Positions 22,501-30,167 of a stretch of 64,000 nt of DNA are shown one piece after another. This DNA comes from RYN-230 sp963813975. GTDB lineage: Bacteria; Actinomycetota; Actinomycetes; Streptosporangiales; Streptosporangiaceae. Position 1 is the stretch's first letter; each line of letters opens with the position of its first letter. The notes beneath the pieces are model-generated. The model made no database searches. It was not told where the DNA came from and saw only the letters and a list, made by a program, of their open reading frames with translations. The translations under genes were made by a program, and so were the position numbers. The stretch spans positions 248,001 to 312,000 of the forward strand of contig CAWFAP010000006.1 in assembly GCA_963813975.1 (NCBI GenBank). The letters are read 5' to 3'.

Positions 22501-22882
22501 GGCGCTGCGCGAGCTGTTCGAGTCCGGCGAATGGGGCAACCGCTGGCCGGTGGAAGTGGAGGTCCCGTTCGAGACGCTGATTGCGGGCCGGCCGGTGCGG
22601 GGCCGGATCGATGCGGTGTTCGGGGACGCCCCGGAGGGCGGATTCGACGTGGTGGACTGGAAGACGGGCCAGCCTCCCGGCGCCGCGGCCGAGCACCAGG
22701 CGGTCGCGGTCCAGCTGGCGGCCTACCGGCTGGCCTGGGCGCAGCTGGCCGGAGTGCCCGCGGACCAGGTCCGGGCGGCGTTCTACTACGTGCGGCACGA
22801 TCTTACGCTGCGCCCGGCTGATCTGCTGGACGAGGCGGGCCTGGCTGCGCTGATCGAGCAGATTCCGGCCGGGGCGGGCTGA
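19412..22882 (+). CDS. adnB: AdnB-like ATP-dependent helicase-nuclease subunit
   Basis: 1156 residues from GTG 19412 (GTGA overlap with adnA); other in-frame starts follow every 15 bp up to ATG 19502. The UvrD-type motor has Walker A GAGSGKSE, motif II LLDEYQDTSH, VGDPSQSIYGWRGAS and ERRLAYVATTRAAF. The C-terminal RecB-like nuclease has FHRWLEERF, GRIDAVFGD, VDWKTGQPP and VQLAAYRLAW. This is the second half of an AdnAB-type motor-nuclease that resects DNA ends for recombination in the cytoplasm. The first roughly 30 residues encode repeats (PVTSGPVTGG) with no homology, so the functional protein may begin at MTYTPVQLARLL. Confidence 0.88.
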   Translation: MTGSGMTSDPVTSGPVTGGPVTSGPVTGGAMTYTPVQLARLLGLPEPTAEQAAVIGAPPRPLAVIAGAGSGKSETMAARLVWLVANGVVRPERVLGLTFTRKAAAELGQRVRARLDGLRKAGLPGIGPASLPQPPESAADLDGEPVVSTYHAYAARLVADHALREALEPTLRLITPAVAWQIAARVVSGYGGPMDAVTWSPPAVTAAVLTLAGELAEHLRTPDEVTAVGDWLEAQAAALPGRLPSVVRKILDCQRAREQLLPMVAGYARAKAEREVIDHGDQVAIAARIAARHPEVGAAERGRYQVVLLDEYQDTSHAQLVLLRALFGGGHPVTAVGDPSQSIYGWRGASAGNLRRFGRDFPVVTGSGRGRTASPAAVRMLSTSFRNTGRVLDVAAVVQEGLRAAAPEVPRLVPPPARAGRGRVTCALTETAAGEAAWVAEQISALLALPPGVAPDGGPWPDGREDGVHPRDIAVLCRKRAQFPALRAALEVRGIPVEVVGLGGLLTVPEVADIVATLRVLHDPGASAPLARLLTGPRWRIGPRDLVALGKRARALAREQRRSAESRGRPADRSGPGRSAPARDEDPLAKAITDLTADPGSLIEALDDLGEPSTYSPAGHARLAALAAELRELRSRVARPLPDLVGEVERVLGLDIEVAARPGRDMASARADLDAFADAAAAFAGDQEEPTLGAFLAYLTAAEEEEFGLEAGRVGDGDTVTLATVHASKGLQWAAVVVPGLSAGKKAQVFPAKPRFVSRWTENARLLPFGLRGDAGDLPPLPSLEPDALAAFGAACAARDLGEERRLAYVATTRAAFWLACSGYWWGEASSPLGPSVFLEEVKAACEAGAGTVASWTPPPEEDSENPALAEPPSAGWPAEPEGMRHDAVHEAADLVRQAMAGPGNAGGPGDEPLSEEDQALVAAWDTDTGLLLAEREEWRAEAASAVWLPPRLSVSALVMMARNPAELARQIRRPMPRPPAPQARRGTAFHRWLEERFSQQRLIDPDDLLGAADDPAAGDPADGDANDLTALRELFESGEWGNRWPVEVEVPFETLIAGRPVRGRIDAVFGDAPEGGFDVVDWKTGQPPGAAAEHQAVAVQLAAYRLAWAQLAGVPADQVRAAFYYVRHDLTLRPADLLDEAGLAALIEQIPAGAG

Positions 22883-22893
22883 ACCTCCCGCTC

Positions 22894-22906
22894 AGCCCGC
22901 CGGGCT
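22894..22906. terminator. Short palindrome between convergent genes
   Basis: AGCCCG and CGGGCT with a single central base between the adnB stop and the stop of the convergent thiamine-binding gene; it could end transcription both ways. The tight centre makes it a weak candidate. Confidence 0.3.
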
Positions 22907-23199
22907 CAGGCCCGGAGATGATGCTCGATCGTCGCCACCTTGCTGGCCAGCCCGCCGGTCACGCCCGGGCGGATGTCGGCCTTGAGCACCACGCTGACCC
23001 GGGGGGCCCGGGCGGCCACGGCGTCCACCGCCCGCTTGACCACGTCCATGACCTCATCCCAGTCCCCCTCGACGGAGGTGAACATGGCGTCGGTACGGTT
23101 GGGCAGCCCGCTCTCCCGGACCACCCGCACCGCGTCCGCGACGTACTCCCCGACTCCCTCACCCACGCCCAGTGGCGTGATCGAGAACGCGACGATCAT
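22906..23199 (-). CDS. MTH1187-family thiamine-binding protein
   Basis: 97-residue small cytoplasmic protein of the MTH1187/YkoF-like fold: MIVAFSITPLGVGEGVGEYVADAV, TDAMFTSVEGDWDEVMDVVKRAV, then VVLKADIRPG. Family members bind thiamine or a related pyrimidine at a subunit interface, and full-length homologues are about 100 residues. ATG 23199 has a GGAG ribosome site; the frame extending to 23307 upstream is not family-like. Physiological role is uncertain, possibly thiamine salvage or sensing. It is convergent with adnB. Confidence 0.85.
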   Translation of the reverse strand: MIVAFSITPLGVGEGVGEYVADAVRVVRESGLPNRTDAMFTSVEGDWDEVMDVVKRAVDAVAARAPRVSVVLKADIRPGVTGGLASKVATIEHHLRA

Positions 23200-23360
23200 C
23201 AACAGCTCCGTTCTTCCCGGATGTAGCAAGGATGTAGCAAGTGAGATCGGGCTGAGACGGCAACCGGTGAGCTGCTCCGCGCGGCCCGCCACGTCGCACG
23301 CGCGCACTACCAGCGACGTGCCGGATCAAACTCGCGCCGACCTGCCCGGTCTTCGTCCAC

Positions 23361-24767
23361 TTAGCCCGTGACCCCGCCGGTGCTCGACTTGATGCGGTGA
23401 TCACGAGACTCGCTGGCCGGCGAGGGTGCCGCGCCGCACTGGTTCGCGCCCGCGGCGACGGCGCCGTCGTCCGCCGGGGTGGCGAGCAGCAGCCAGCAGG
23501 CCAGGCCAAGCGGGTAGACGCCGTAGCCAAACCGGCTGGCCGGGGCGAAAGCGAACATGAGCACCAGCCCCGTCACCAGCCGCCAGCCCGCGGCGCGCTG
23601 ATTCCGGGGCGGCCGGAGGATCAGGGATGCGGTCACGCCGAGCCCGGCTAGCAGGACCAGCGCGATGGCCACCAGGTGCCCAGGTCCCCACGCCTCGGCG
23701 ATCAGGTGCCCGGGCAGGAAGCTGGCTGCCGGGCTCTTGATCTTAGTGAGCCCGAGCGGGAACAGGATCGTGTTGGACACCACCGCGGCGGGCTGGGCGA
23801 TCAGGACCGGGCCGTCCACCGCGATCGGCACGGCGATCGTCGCCGCGGCCAGCCAGGCCGCGGCCCGCTTGCCGTCGCGGGCCGCCACCAGGGCGAGGGC
23901 GACCGCCAGGACGGGCCACGCAGTGGCCTTCATGGCCGTGGCGAGGCCCAGGGTCAGGCCCGCCAGGATGATCCGCACCGCAGGCCGCGGCGACTGGCTG
24001 GCCCGCAACAGGGCAAGGCCGAGGCAGATCAGGGCCAGCACGGGCAGGTCGTCCCCGCCTGTCGCGAGCGGGAACGCGATGATGGGCGAGGCGGTGACCA
24101 CCGCCGTCCACAGCCAGGGCCGTGGCACCCGGCTCAGGGACAGCGCCCCGGCGAACCCCAGCACGAACACCACCCCGAACCACAGCCGCGGATCAGTCAG
24201 CACCCCGCCGCCGAGGAGGGCGTGCGGGACGCCGAACACCGCCAGGGCCGGCAGGTACGGGTTGTAGGCGTACGGGTTGTGCGCGGTGGCCACCGCGTGC
24301 GCCCCCTGGTATGGCGTGCCGTGGTGCAGGAACAGCTGCGCCGAGTGGATGACCACGCCGACTTCCGGCTGTCCCTGCCCCGACCAGGCCATCCAGGCCA
24401 GCGGGACGATCAGGGCGCCGACCAGGCTGACGTCGGCGGCGATCCAGCGTCCTCGCCGGCCGGCCAGCGCCACGATGGCCGCGAGGCTGTAGGGGCCAGC
24501 CGCCATCATGCCCCACAGTCGCTCCGGCGGATTGGTGCTGAACGCCGCGACCGCATATGCGAACAGCGCGGACACGGCCAGCAGGACCGCGGCCCCCCGG
24601 GAGGTGGTCGCCTGGGCCCGCCACGGCCGGATCCGCGCCCGGCACCAGCGGGCCATTTCCCGCCCAGGCTGGGACCGCTCCCGCCACCACGGCGGGCGGG
24701 GGGAGCCGGGGGGACTGGCGTCAAGGCCGGCGTCCCCGCGTGGCAGGCGGGTCAGCGGTAGCGTCAT
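23361..24767 (-). CDS. Polytopic glycosyltransferase (GT87/DUF2029-like)
   Basis: 468 residues with about ten predicted membrane helices (for example near 56-78, 88-108, 195-215, 255-300 and 350-430). After the second or third helix an extracytoplasmic loop carries FLHHGTPYQGAHAV, then HNPYAYNPYLPAL, the kind of loop that binds polyprenyl-phosphate sugar in GT-C enzymes. The family includes actinobacterial mannosyl- and arabinosyltransferases that use lipid-linked donors at the outer face of the membrane. The N terminus is basic and Pro-rich. Acceptor and sugar are unknown; no cell-wall cluster surrounds it. Confidence 0.75.
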   Translation of the reverse strand: MTLPLTRLPRGDAGLDASPPGSPRPPWWRERSQPGREMARWCRARIRPWRAQATTSRGAAVLLAVSALFAYAVAAFSTNPPERLWGMMAAGPYSLAAIVALAGRRGRWIAADVSLVGALIVPLAWMAWSGQGQPEVGVVIHSAQLFLHHGTPYQGAHAVATAHNPYAYNPYLPALAVFGVPHALLGGGVLTDPRLWFGVVFVLGFAGALSLSRVPRPWLWTAVVTASPIIAFPLATGGDDLPVLALICLGLALLRASQSPRPAVRIILAGLTLGLATAMKATAWPVLAVALALVAARDGKRAAAWLAAATIAVPIAVDGPVLIAQPAAVVSNTILFPLGLTKIKSPAASFLPGHLIAEAWGPGHLVAIALVLLAGLGVTASLILRPPRNQRAAGWRLVTGLVLMFAFAPASRFGYGVYPLGLACWLLLATPADDGAVAAGANQCGAAPSPASESRDHRIKSSTGGVTG

Positions 24768-25018
24768 GTGTCACCACGCTAGGAGGCGCGAGCCCCCGGC
24801 GTCGTCATGCCGAAGGGTGATCTCTGGGCTCATCCAGGAGACGAATCTGCGCCCACAGGAGTAGCCCGCGCCGGGCGTGGTAGCTGCCGGACCAGCATGC
24901 GGCGAGGGCGTGGCGGCCGGAGCGCTACCCGGGGAGGACGGGGGGAATGGCCCGGGGTGCCCGCGATGCTGGTTTATTAGATAGCCGGCAAGGTCCGGCG
25001 AGGAGGGGCTCACCGCTC

Positions 25019-26434
25019 ATGGATGTGCGCGACTACATTGACAGCAACGCGCGGGAATTCTTCGATCAACTCAAGGCGTGGCTGGCCATCCCGTCCGTCT
25101 CCGCCGACCCCGGTCACCATGGCGACGTACGGTCGTCCGCGCAGTGGCTGGCCCGGCACCTCACCGCCACAGGGTTTCCCACGGTGGAGATCTGGGAGAC
25201 CGGGCAGGCCAGCTCGCCTGGCCAGCCGGCCGTCTTCGCGCACTGGCCGGCCCAGGACCCCGCCGCGCCGACTGTCCTCGTCTACGGCCACCACGACGTC
25301 CAGCCCGTGGAGCCCCTCGACGAGTGGCACTCCCCGCCGTTCGAGCCAGCAGAGCACGACGGCCAGCTGCTCGGCCGGGGCGCCTCGGATGACAAGGGCC
25401 AGGTGCTGCTGCACACTCTCGGCCTGCGCGCCCGCCTGGCGGCCGGCACCGCCGGGGCGCCCCCCGTCTCGCTGAAGCTGCTCATCGAGGGGGAAGAGGA
25501 ATCCGGCTCCCCGCACTTCGCGGACCTGCTGCGGAGCCGGACCGGCCAGCTCAGCTGCGACATGATCGTCATCTCCGACACCACCATGTGGGCGGCCGAT
25601 GTCCCGTCGATGTGCACCGGCATGCGCGGCCTCATCGACGCCCAGATCGACATGCGCGGCGCGGACACCGACGTGCACTCCGGCTCATTCGGCGGCGGCG
25701 TGCCGAACCCGCTGCACGCGCTGGCCACGCTGCTCGCCGGGCTGCACGATGACCAGGGCCGGGTCACCCTGCCCGGGTTCTACGACGCGGTGCTGCCGCT
25801 GACCGACGCCGAGCGGGAGCTGTTCGCGCGGCTCCCGTTCGACGAAAAGGCCTGGCTCGCCGACGCCGGTGACAGCCAGGCCACTTCGGGCGAAGCGGGC
25901 TACACCACGCTGGAGAGGGTGTGGGCCCGCCCGACGGCCGAGGTCAACGGCGTGTGGGGTGGCCACACCGGGCCCGGCGCGAAGACCATCGTGCCCAGCC
26001 AGGCGCACGCCAAGGTGTCGTTCCGGCTGGTGGCCAACCAGGAGCCGGCCGACATCGCGGTGGCGCTGCGGGAGTACGTCGCGGTCCGGACCCCGCCGGG
26101 CATCCAGGCGACCGTGACGTTCGGCGGGCCGGGGGTACGGCCCTCCTTCTCGCCCCTCCACTCGCCCGGCGTGCAGGCCGCCAAGCGGGCCATGGAGCGC
26201 GCGTTCGGCCGCGAGGTGCTGTTCACCCGGGAAGGCGGCAGCGGCCCGGAAGCCGATCTCACGGACATCCTGGGCGCGCCGCTGGTCTTCGTCGCGGTCG
26301 GGCTGGATGACGACCGGATCCACGCGCCCAACGAGAAGGTGGAGATGGCACTGCTCCTGCGGGGGGCCGAGGCGGTGGCCTACCTCTGGGAGGATCTCGC
26401 CGCGGATCCCGCCGGGATCACGGCCACCGCATGA
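25019..26434 (+). CDS. M20-family metallo-dipeptidase
   Basis: 471-residue cytosolic zinc peptidase of the M20 (PepV/CNDP-like) family. Metal ligands and catalytic acids are visible: His and Asp in VLVYGHHDVQP, the bridging Asp in GRGASDDKGQ, the Glu pair in LIEGEEESGS, and the C-terminal His in DRIHAPNEKVEM. The lid or dimerisation domain lies around residues 200-330. ATG 25019 was chosen as the homologous start, with GAGGAGGGG about 11 bases upstream; the frame is open further back without homology. The stop overlaps the nudC start by 4 bp, so the two are co-transcribed. It probably hydrolyses dipeptides; exact substrates are unknown. Confidence 0.9.
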   Translation: MDVRDYIDSNAREFFDQLKAWLAIPSVSADPGHHGDVRSSAQWLARHLTATGFPTVEIWETGQASSPGQPAVFAHWPAQDPAAPTVLVYGHHDVQPVEPLDEWHSPPFEPAEHDGQLLGRGASDDKGQVLLHTLGLRARLAAGTAGAPPVSLKLLIEGEEESGSPHFADLLRSRTGQLSCDMIVISDTTMWAADVPSMCTGMRGLIDAQIDMRGADTDVHSGSFGGGVPNPLHALATLLAGLHDDQGRVTLPGFYDAVLPLTDAERELFARLPFDEKAWLADAGDSQATSGEAGYTTLERVWARPTAEVNGVWGGHTGPGAKTIVPSQAHAKVSFRLVANQEPADIAVALREYVAVRTPPGIQATVTFGGPGVRPSFSPLHSPGVQAAKRAMERAFGREVLFTREGGSGPEADLTDILGAPLVFVAVGLDDDRIHAPNEKVEMALLLRGAEAVAYLWEDLAADPAGITATA

Positions 26435-27720
26435 GCGCCGGGCAGGACGATCACAGCGACCCGGTGACCGCCGGGCCAGGCGACGGGGCCGCCCCGCCAG
26501 ACGCCCAGGAGTACGCCGGTGACCTGGGCGGGTTCGTGCTGGCCCGCAGCGCCGTGGACCGGATGAGCGTCCGCCGCGGCGATACCGACTGGCTCGCCGC
26601 GGCCTGGGCGGACCCGGGGACCCAGGTGCTGATCCTGGACAACGACCGCGCGCTGGTCCGGTTCGGCGACAAGGAGGCCGAGCTGATCCTGGTCCCCCCG
26701 TCCCAGGCTCCCGAGGGACTGAGGTTCCTGCTCGGGGTGGACGACGCGGACGTGGCCTACTTCGGCGTGATGGGACCGCCGGGCGGCCTGGAGCCCCTGA
26801 TCACGGAGGTTCCCGCCGGGGACTCACCGGCGGCGGATGAGGACGCCGCGGCCCAGGAAGCGCCCGGGCTGGAAACCGCTGAGCAGACCGCGCCGGAGCC
26901 GGAAGCACCCGCAGGCGAAGGGCCGATGCCGGATCCTCCGGAGCAGCCAACCCCAGCGCAGCACATGGCAGCCCCGCAAACCGCGGCGCCGCAAACCGCC
27001 GCGCCGGAAGTCTCCGAAGACGAAAGCCCGGAGCCGGACGCTCCAGAGCAGCAGACCGTGACCGAGCAGGTCGCGTGGCTGGCCCGGGCCCGGCCGGGGT
27101 TGCGCCCCGCCGGCCTGCGGGAAGCGGCAGCGCTGCTGGACGACCGGGACGCGGGCCTGTTCACGCACGCCGTGGCGCTGGCCAACTGGCACGCCACCCA
27201 CACGCACTGCCCGCGCTGCGGCACGCTGACGGTGACGGTCGCCGCCGGTCACGCCCAGCGCTGCCCGGCCGATGGCAGCGAGCACTTCCCGCGGATCGAT
27301 CCCGCCGTCATCATGCTCGTCACCGACCCGGACGACCGCTGCCTGCTGGCCCGCAACCGGCGGTGGCCGGAGCGCCGCGTGTCTATCCTGGCCGGCTTCG
27401 TCGAGCCGGGAGAAGCGGCCGAGCAGGCCGTGGCCCGGGAGGTCGAGGAGGAGACCGGGATCGTCGTCACCCGGGTCCGTTATGTCGGCAGCCAGCCGTG
27501 GCCGATGCCGCAGAGCCTGATGCTCGGATTCCGCGCGGCGGCCGCCGGTGAGCTCGAGCTGCGGGTGGACGACGACGAGATCGCCGAGGCGCACTGGTAC
27601 AGCCGGGAGGAGCTGCGCCGGGCGCTGGCGGCCCGGGAGATCCTGCTGCCGCCGCCGGTGTCCATCGCGCACCGGCTGATCGAGTCCTGGTACGGCGAGG
27701 AACTGCCCGGTGTCTGGTAA
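26431..27720 (+). CDS. nudC: NADH/NAD(+) pyrophosphatase NudC
   Basis: 429 residues. The Nudix box is complete (GFVEPGEAAEQAVAREVEEETGI) and is followed by the NudC signature SQPWPMPQSLM. A zinc-ribbon remnant precedes it (HCPRCG ... RCPADGSEHFPR), with the fourth cysteine absent. NudC hydrolyses NADH and can remove NAD caps from RNA. An acidic, Pro/Ala-rich insert of about 85 residues (roughly 125-210, containing the repeat AAPQT) separates the N-terminal domain from the zinc part and makes the protein longer than the usual 260-310 residues. ATGA overlap with the peptidase gene. In mycobacteria nudC also lies near adnAB. Confidence 0.9.
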   Translation: MSAGQDDHSDPVTAGPGDGAAPPDAQEYAGDLGGFVLARSAVDRMSVRRGDTDWLAAAWADPGTQVLILDNDRALVRFGDKEAELILVPPSQAPEGLRFLLGVDDADVAYFGVMGPPGGLEPLITEVPAGDSPAADEDAAAQEAPGLETAEQTAPEPEAPAGEGPMPDPPEQPTPAQHMAAPQTAAPQTAAPEVSEDESPEPDAPEQQTVTEQVAWLARARPGLRPAGLREAAALLDDRDAGLFTHAVALANWHATHTHCPRCGTLTVTVAAGHAQRCPADGSEHFPRIDPAVIMLVTDPDDRCLLARNRRWPERRVSILAGFVEPGEAAEQAVAREVEEETGIVVTRVRYVGSQPWPMPQSLMLGFRAAAAGELELRVDDDEIAEAHWYSREELRRALAAREILLPPPVSIAHRLIESWYGEELPGVW

Positions 27721-27770
27721 CCCGGGGCCGTCTCAGGCGCGGGGCCGGCTCTCAGCCGCAGGGCCGGCTC

Positions 27771-28778
27771 TCAGACCGGGGCCAGCAGGCGGACCGCCTC
27801 GGCCTCGTCCACGCCCGGCGCGGGCACGATGGCGATAACCGGGGTGTCCAGCCCGGCCGCCTGGTACTCGGCCACCCGCTCCCGGCAGTAGCCGGGCGCC
27901 CCGTGCACGACCAGCTCGTTGACCAGGTCGTCATCGATGGCCGCGAGCGCGGCCTTGCGGTCACCCGCGGCCCAGGCGTCGCGCATCGGCTGGAACCTCG
28001 GCCCCCGGCCGAGCCAGTCGTGAAACGCGGCGTACGCGGGGACGGTGAGGTAGGCCGCGATCATCCGGCGGCCGATCTGCCGGGCCACGCCGGCATCCGC
28101 GGTCGGGCAGACGAAGATGCGGGCGATCAGCTCACAGTCCGGGCCGGCCACCGCGCGCACGGCGGGGACGTCCGAGGGCGCGAGCCAGTTGGTGATCGCC
28201 CCGTCCGCCAACGCCGCGGCCAGCGAGACCATCCCCGGGCGCAGGGCCGCGAGCGCCAGCGCGGGCGGCGGCACCGGGGCTGGGTCCAGGCGGAAGCCGT
28301 TGATGGTGAAGGTCTCCGCGTCCATGGAGACCTTCTCGCCCGCCAGCGCCCGCCGGAGGAACTGCAGCGTGTCCCGGGCCCGCTGATACGGGCGCTCCAG
28401 CGCGATACCGTTCCAGTCCGTCACCACCGCGGGCGAGGAAACCCCGATCCCCAGGACGAAACGGCCGGGGGCCAGGCCCGCCAGGGTGGCCGCGCTCATG
28501 GCCAGCAGCGCAGGACCGCGGGTGTAGATGTTGGCCACCGCGGTCCCCAGCCGCAGGCCCTCCGCGTCCTGCGGCCCGGAACCCTGGGCCCCGGTTCCGT
28601 CCTTGCTGGTCCACTGGGCGGCCAGGGCCAGCGGGGTGAACGCGTCCGCGCCGTTGACCTCCGCCGACCAGGCGTCCGTGTAGCCCAGGTCGGGCAGGGC
28701 GGTCACCAGGTCACGCTGGCCGGACAGGGGCATTCCGCTCAGTGGGAGCGTGATGCCCCATCGTGACGTCGGTCGCAC
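27771..28778 (-). CDS. LLM-class F420-dependent oxidoreductase
   Basis: 335-residue luciferase-like monooxygenase fold. Visible features are the N-terminal WGITLPL strand, the ANIYTRGPALLAMSAATLAGLAPGRFVLGIG region that binds the deazaflavin in F420-dependent members, and RPYQRARDTLQFLRRAL. Such enzymes use reduced F420 or FMN to reduce or oxidise diverse metabolites in the cytoplasm. GTG 28778 follows a GGGAGG ribosome site. It stands alone, convergent with nudC (50-bp gap holding a 14-bp direct repeat). Substrate unknown. Confidence 0.85.
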   Translation of the reverse strand: MRPTSRWGITLPLSGMPLSGQRDLVTALPDLGYTDAWSAEVNGADAFTPLALAAQWTSKDGTGAQGSGPQDAEGLRLGTAVANIYTRGPALLAMSAATLAGLAPGRFVLGIGVSSPAVVTDWNGIALERPYQRARDTLQFLRRALAGEKVSMDAETFTINGFRLDPAPVPPPALALAALRPGMVSLAAALADGAITNWLAPSDVPAVRAVAGPDCELIARIFVCPTADAGVARQIGRRMIAAYLTVPAYAAFHDWLGRGPRFQPMRDAWAAGDRKAALAAIDDDLVNELVVHGAPGYCRERVAEYQAAGLDTPVIAIVPAPGVDEAEAVRLLAPV

Positions 28779-28870
28779 AGTACCTCCCGTAGTTCCCGCC
28801 CATCATCGCAGCGGCCGTGGCAGGATGCCCGGCATGGACCTGGATTGCGTTGACACACTGGCCGGTGTGC

Positions 28871-29578
28871 ATGTCCGGTGACCTTGACCTCGACGCGGTA
28901 TTCGGCCGTTCATCACCGGATGATGCCTTCGCTGCGGTGCTGACCGAGGCCCGGATGGTGCTGGGCGAGATCACCAGCCCCCTGGAGGCCGAACTGTGGG
29001 GCTCGGACATCCTGGCCGCGCTCGGTGGCGTGCAGAGTCTGGCGGCGCAGGCGATGGTGCCCGCCGCCGAGCGGAGCGGGAGCCCCGAGGCCCTGGCCAT
29101 CTTGCGGATCCTCGGCGCGCTCGGCTGGCCGGACCTGCGCACCGCCGCGACCGAGGCCGCGGGCCGCCTGGCCGCGCGGGGCGTCCCGGACCCGGGCTGG
29201 GCGGCCGAGGTGGGGTCGCCGTCGGTGGGCGAGTGCTGGCGTTACGGCGACGACCGGGGTGTCCAGGAAGCCGTGACCCTGAGCTTCGGGTACGCCGCCG
29301 GACGGCACGTGGTGTCGCTGCTGCTGGACCATTCCTGCGGCGGCGGGATCAAGAACGTCTGGGTGGGTGAGGCTGGGGATGTGCTGGCCCGGACCAAGGA
29401 CATGGCCGCCGAGGATCCGAGCATGATCTTCGAGATGATCGCCGCGGCGGCCGCCCGCACCAAGGTGGAGCGGGCCATCGCCGCGGGGGAGTGCCCGGCT
29501 CAGCCGGACGAGTTCAGCAACGTCGCCTCGACCAGGGCGATCCTGCGGGCCCGGGCGGCCCTGCTGGTCCGCTCGTAG
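28871..29578 (+). CDS. Conserved hypothetical protein
   Basis: 235 residues, mostly alpha-helical, acidic and probably cytoplasmic. Landmarks are ELWGSDILAALGG near residue 32, a repeat-like helix pair around 55-90 and the DHSCGGGIKNVWVGEAGDVL strand region. The C-terminal end (TRAILRARAALL) resembles short helical tails of many actinobacterial proteins. I do not recognise a domain. ATG 28871 was preferred to 28817 because the upstream codons look non-coding; no strong ribosome site is present. The promoter of the following gene begins about 18 bases after its stop, so it is a separate unit. Confidence 0.65.
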   Translation: MSGDLDLDAVFGRSSPDDAFAAVLTEARMVLGEITSPLEAELWGSDILAALGGVQSLAAQAMVPAAERSGSPEALAILRILGALGWPDLRTAATEAAGRLAARGVPDPGWAAEVGSPSVGECWRYGDDRGVQEAVTLSFGYAAGRHVVSLLLDHSCGGGIKNVWVGEAGDVLARTKDMAAEDPSMIFEMIAAAAARTKVERAIAAGECPAQPDEFSNVASTRAILRARAALLVRS

Positions 29579-29595
29579 ATCGGCCGACAGATTCG

Positions 29596-29662
29596 AGAGC
29601 ACTGCTCTTGACTTAGCTCACCGATCTGGCGCATACTGCTCTTAGAAGAGAGCGACGCTCTC
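29596..29662 (+). promoter_or_regulatory. Promoter with two palindromic operators before the nitroreductase gene
   Basis: The -35 box TTGACT (29608-29613) and -10 box CATACT (29632-29637) are 18 bp apart. A perfect palindrome AGAGCA c TGCTCT (29596-29608) touches the -35 box. A second, GAGAGCG a CGCTCTC (29648-29662), lies downstream of the start site. The 9-mer ACTGCTCTT occurs at 29601-29609 and 29635-29643. Sites of this AGAGCA/TGCTCT type are typical of TetR-family repressors; no such gene is adjacent. Confidence 0.6.
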
Positions 29663-29690
29663 AGCCGCAGTTCTCACCGGAGGAGCAGTC

Positions 29691-30167
29691 ATGAACGCCA
29701 GCCCGCAGTCCCGCTACCTCGCACCCACCGGCATGGACCGGGTGTTCAACTCGACGGTCGCCATGCTGACCCGGGCCGGGATCAGCGTCATGGGGTCGCG
29801 GGTGCTGGCGGTCCGCGGCCGTAAGAGCGGGCAGTGGCGGACCACCCCGGTCAACCTGCTGACCGTGGACGGCACCCGCTACCTGGTCGCGCCCCGCGGG
29901 CAGGCCCAGTGGGTCCGCAACCTGCGCGCCGCCGGCCAGGGCGAGCTGCGGGTGGGGCGCCGGACCGAGCGCTTCACCGCCACCGAGATGGCCGACGCGG
30001 ACAAGCCGCCGGTGCTGCGCGCCTACCTGCGCAAGTGGGGCTGGGAGGTCGGGCGGTTCTTCGAGGGCGTCACCGCGGACGCGACCGAGGAGCAGGTCCG
30101 CGGGATCGCCCCCGGCTTCCCCGTCTTCCGGATCACGATCCAGGGCTCCGGCGGCGCCAGCCGCTAG
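29691..30167 (+). CDS. Deazaflavin (F420)-dependent nitroreductase-family protein
   Basis: 158-residue split-barrel protein of the Ddn/DUF385 family: VLAVRGRKSGQWRTTPVNLL, YLVAPRGQAQWVRNLRA, then RAYLRKWGWEVGRFF. These enzymes bind F420H2 and reduce quinones or activate nitro compounds, often at the membrane. ATG 29691 is preceded by GGAGGAG. The gene is controlled by a clear promoter with TetR-type palindromes. Its stop overlaps that of the opposite-strand PHP gene by 4 bp. Natural substrate unknown. Confidence 0.88.
   Translation: MNASPQSRYLAPTGMDRVFNSTVAMLTRAGISVMGSRVLAVRGRKSGQWRTTPVNLLTVDGTRYLVAPRGQAQWVRNLRAAGQGELRVGRRTERFTATEMADADKPPVLRAYLRKWGWEVGRFFEGVTADATEEQVRGIAPGFPVFRITIQGSGGASR

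Noticed and set aside
27186..27290. Loss of the fourth zinc cysteine in NudC as a sign of decay
   Set aside because: As I recall, CPADGSEH is common in actinobacterial NudC proteins; the Nudix box is intact, so the gene is probably functional.
27729..27770. Direct repeat GGGCCGGCTCTCAG between nudC and the F420 gene
   Set aside because: Only two copies in a short gap between convergent genes, without a stable hairpin; not informative alone.
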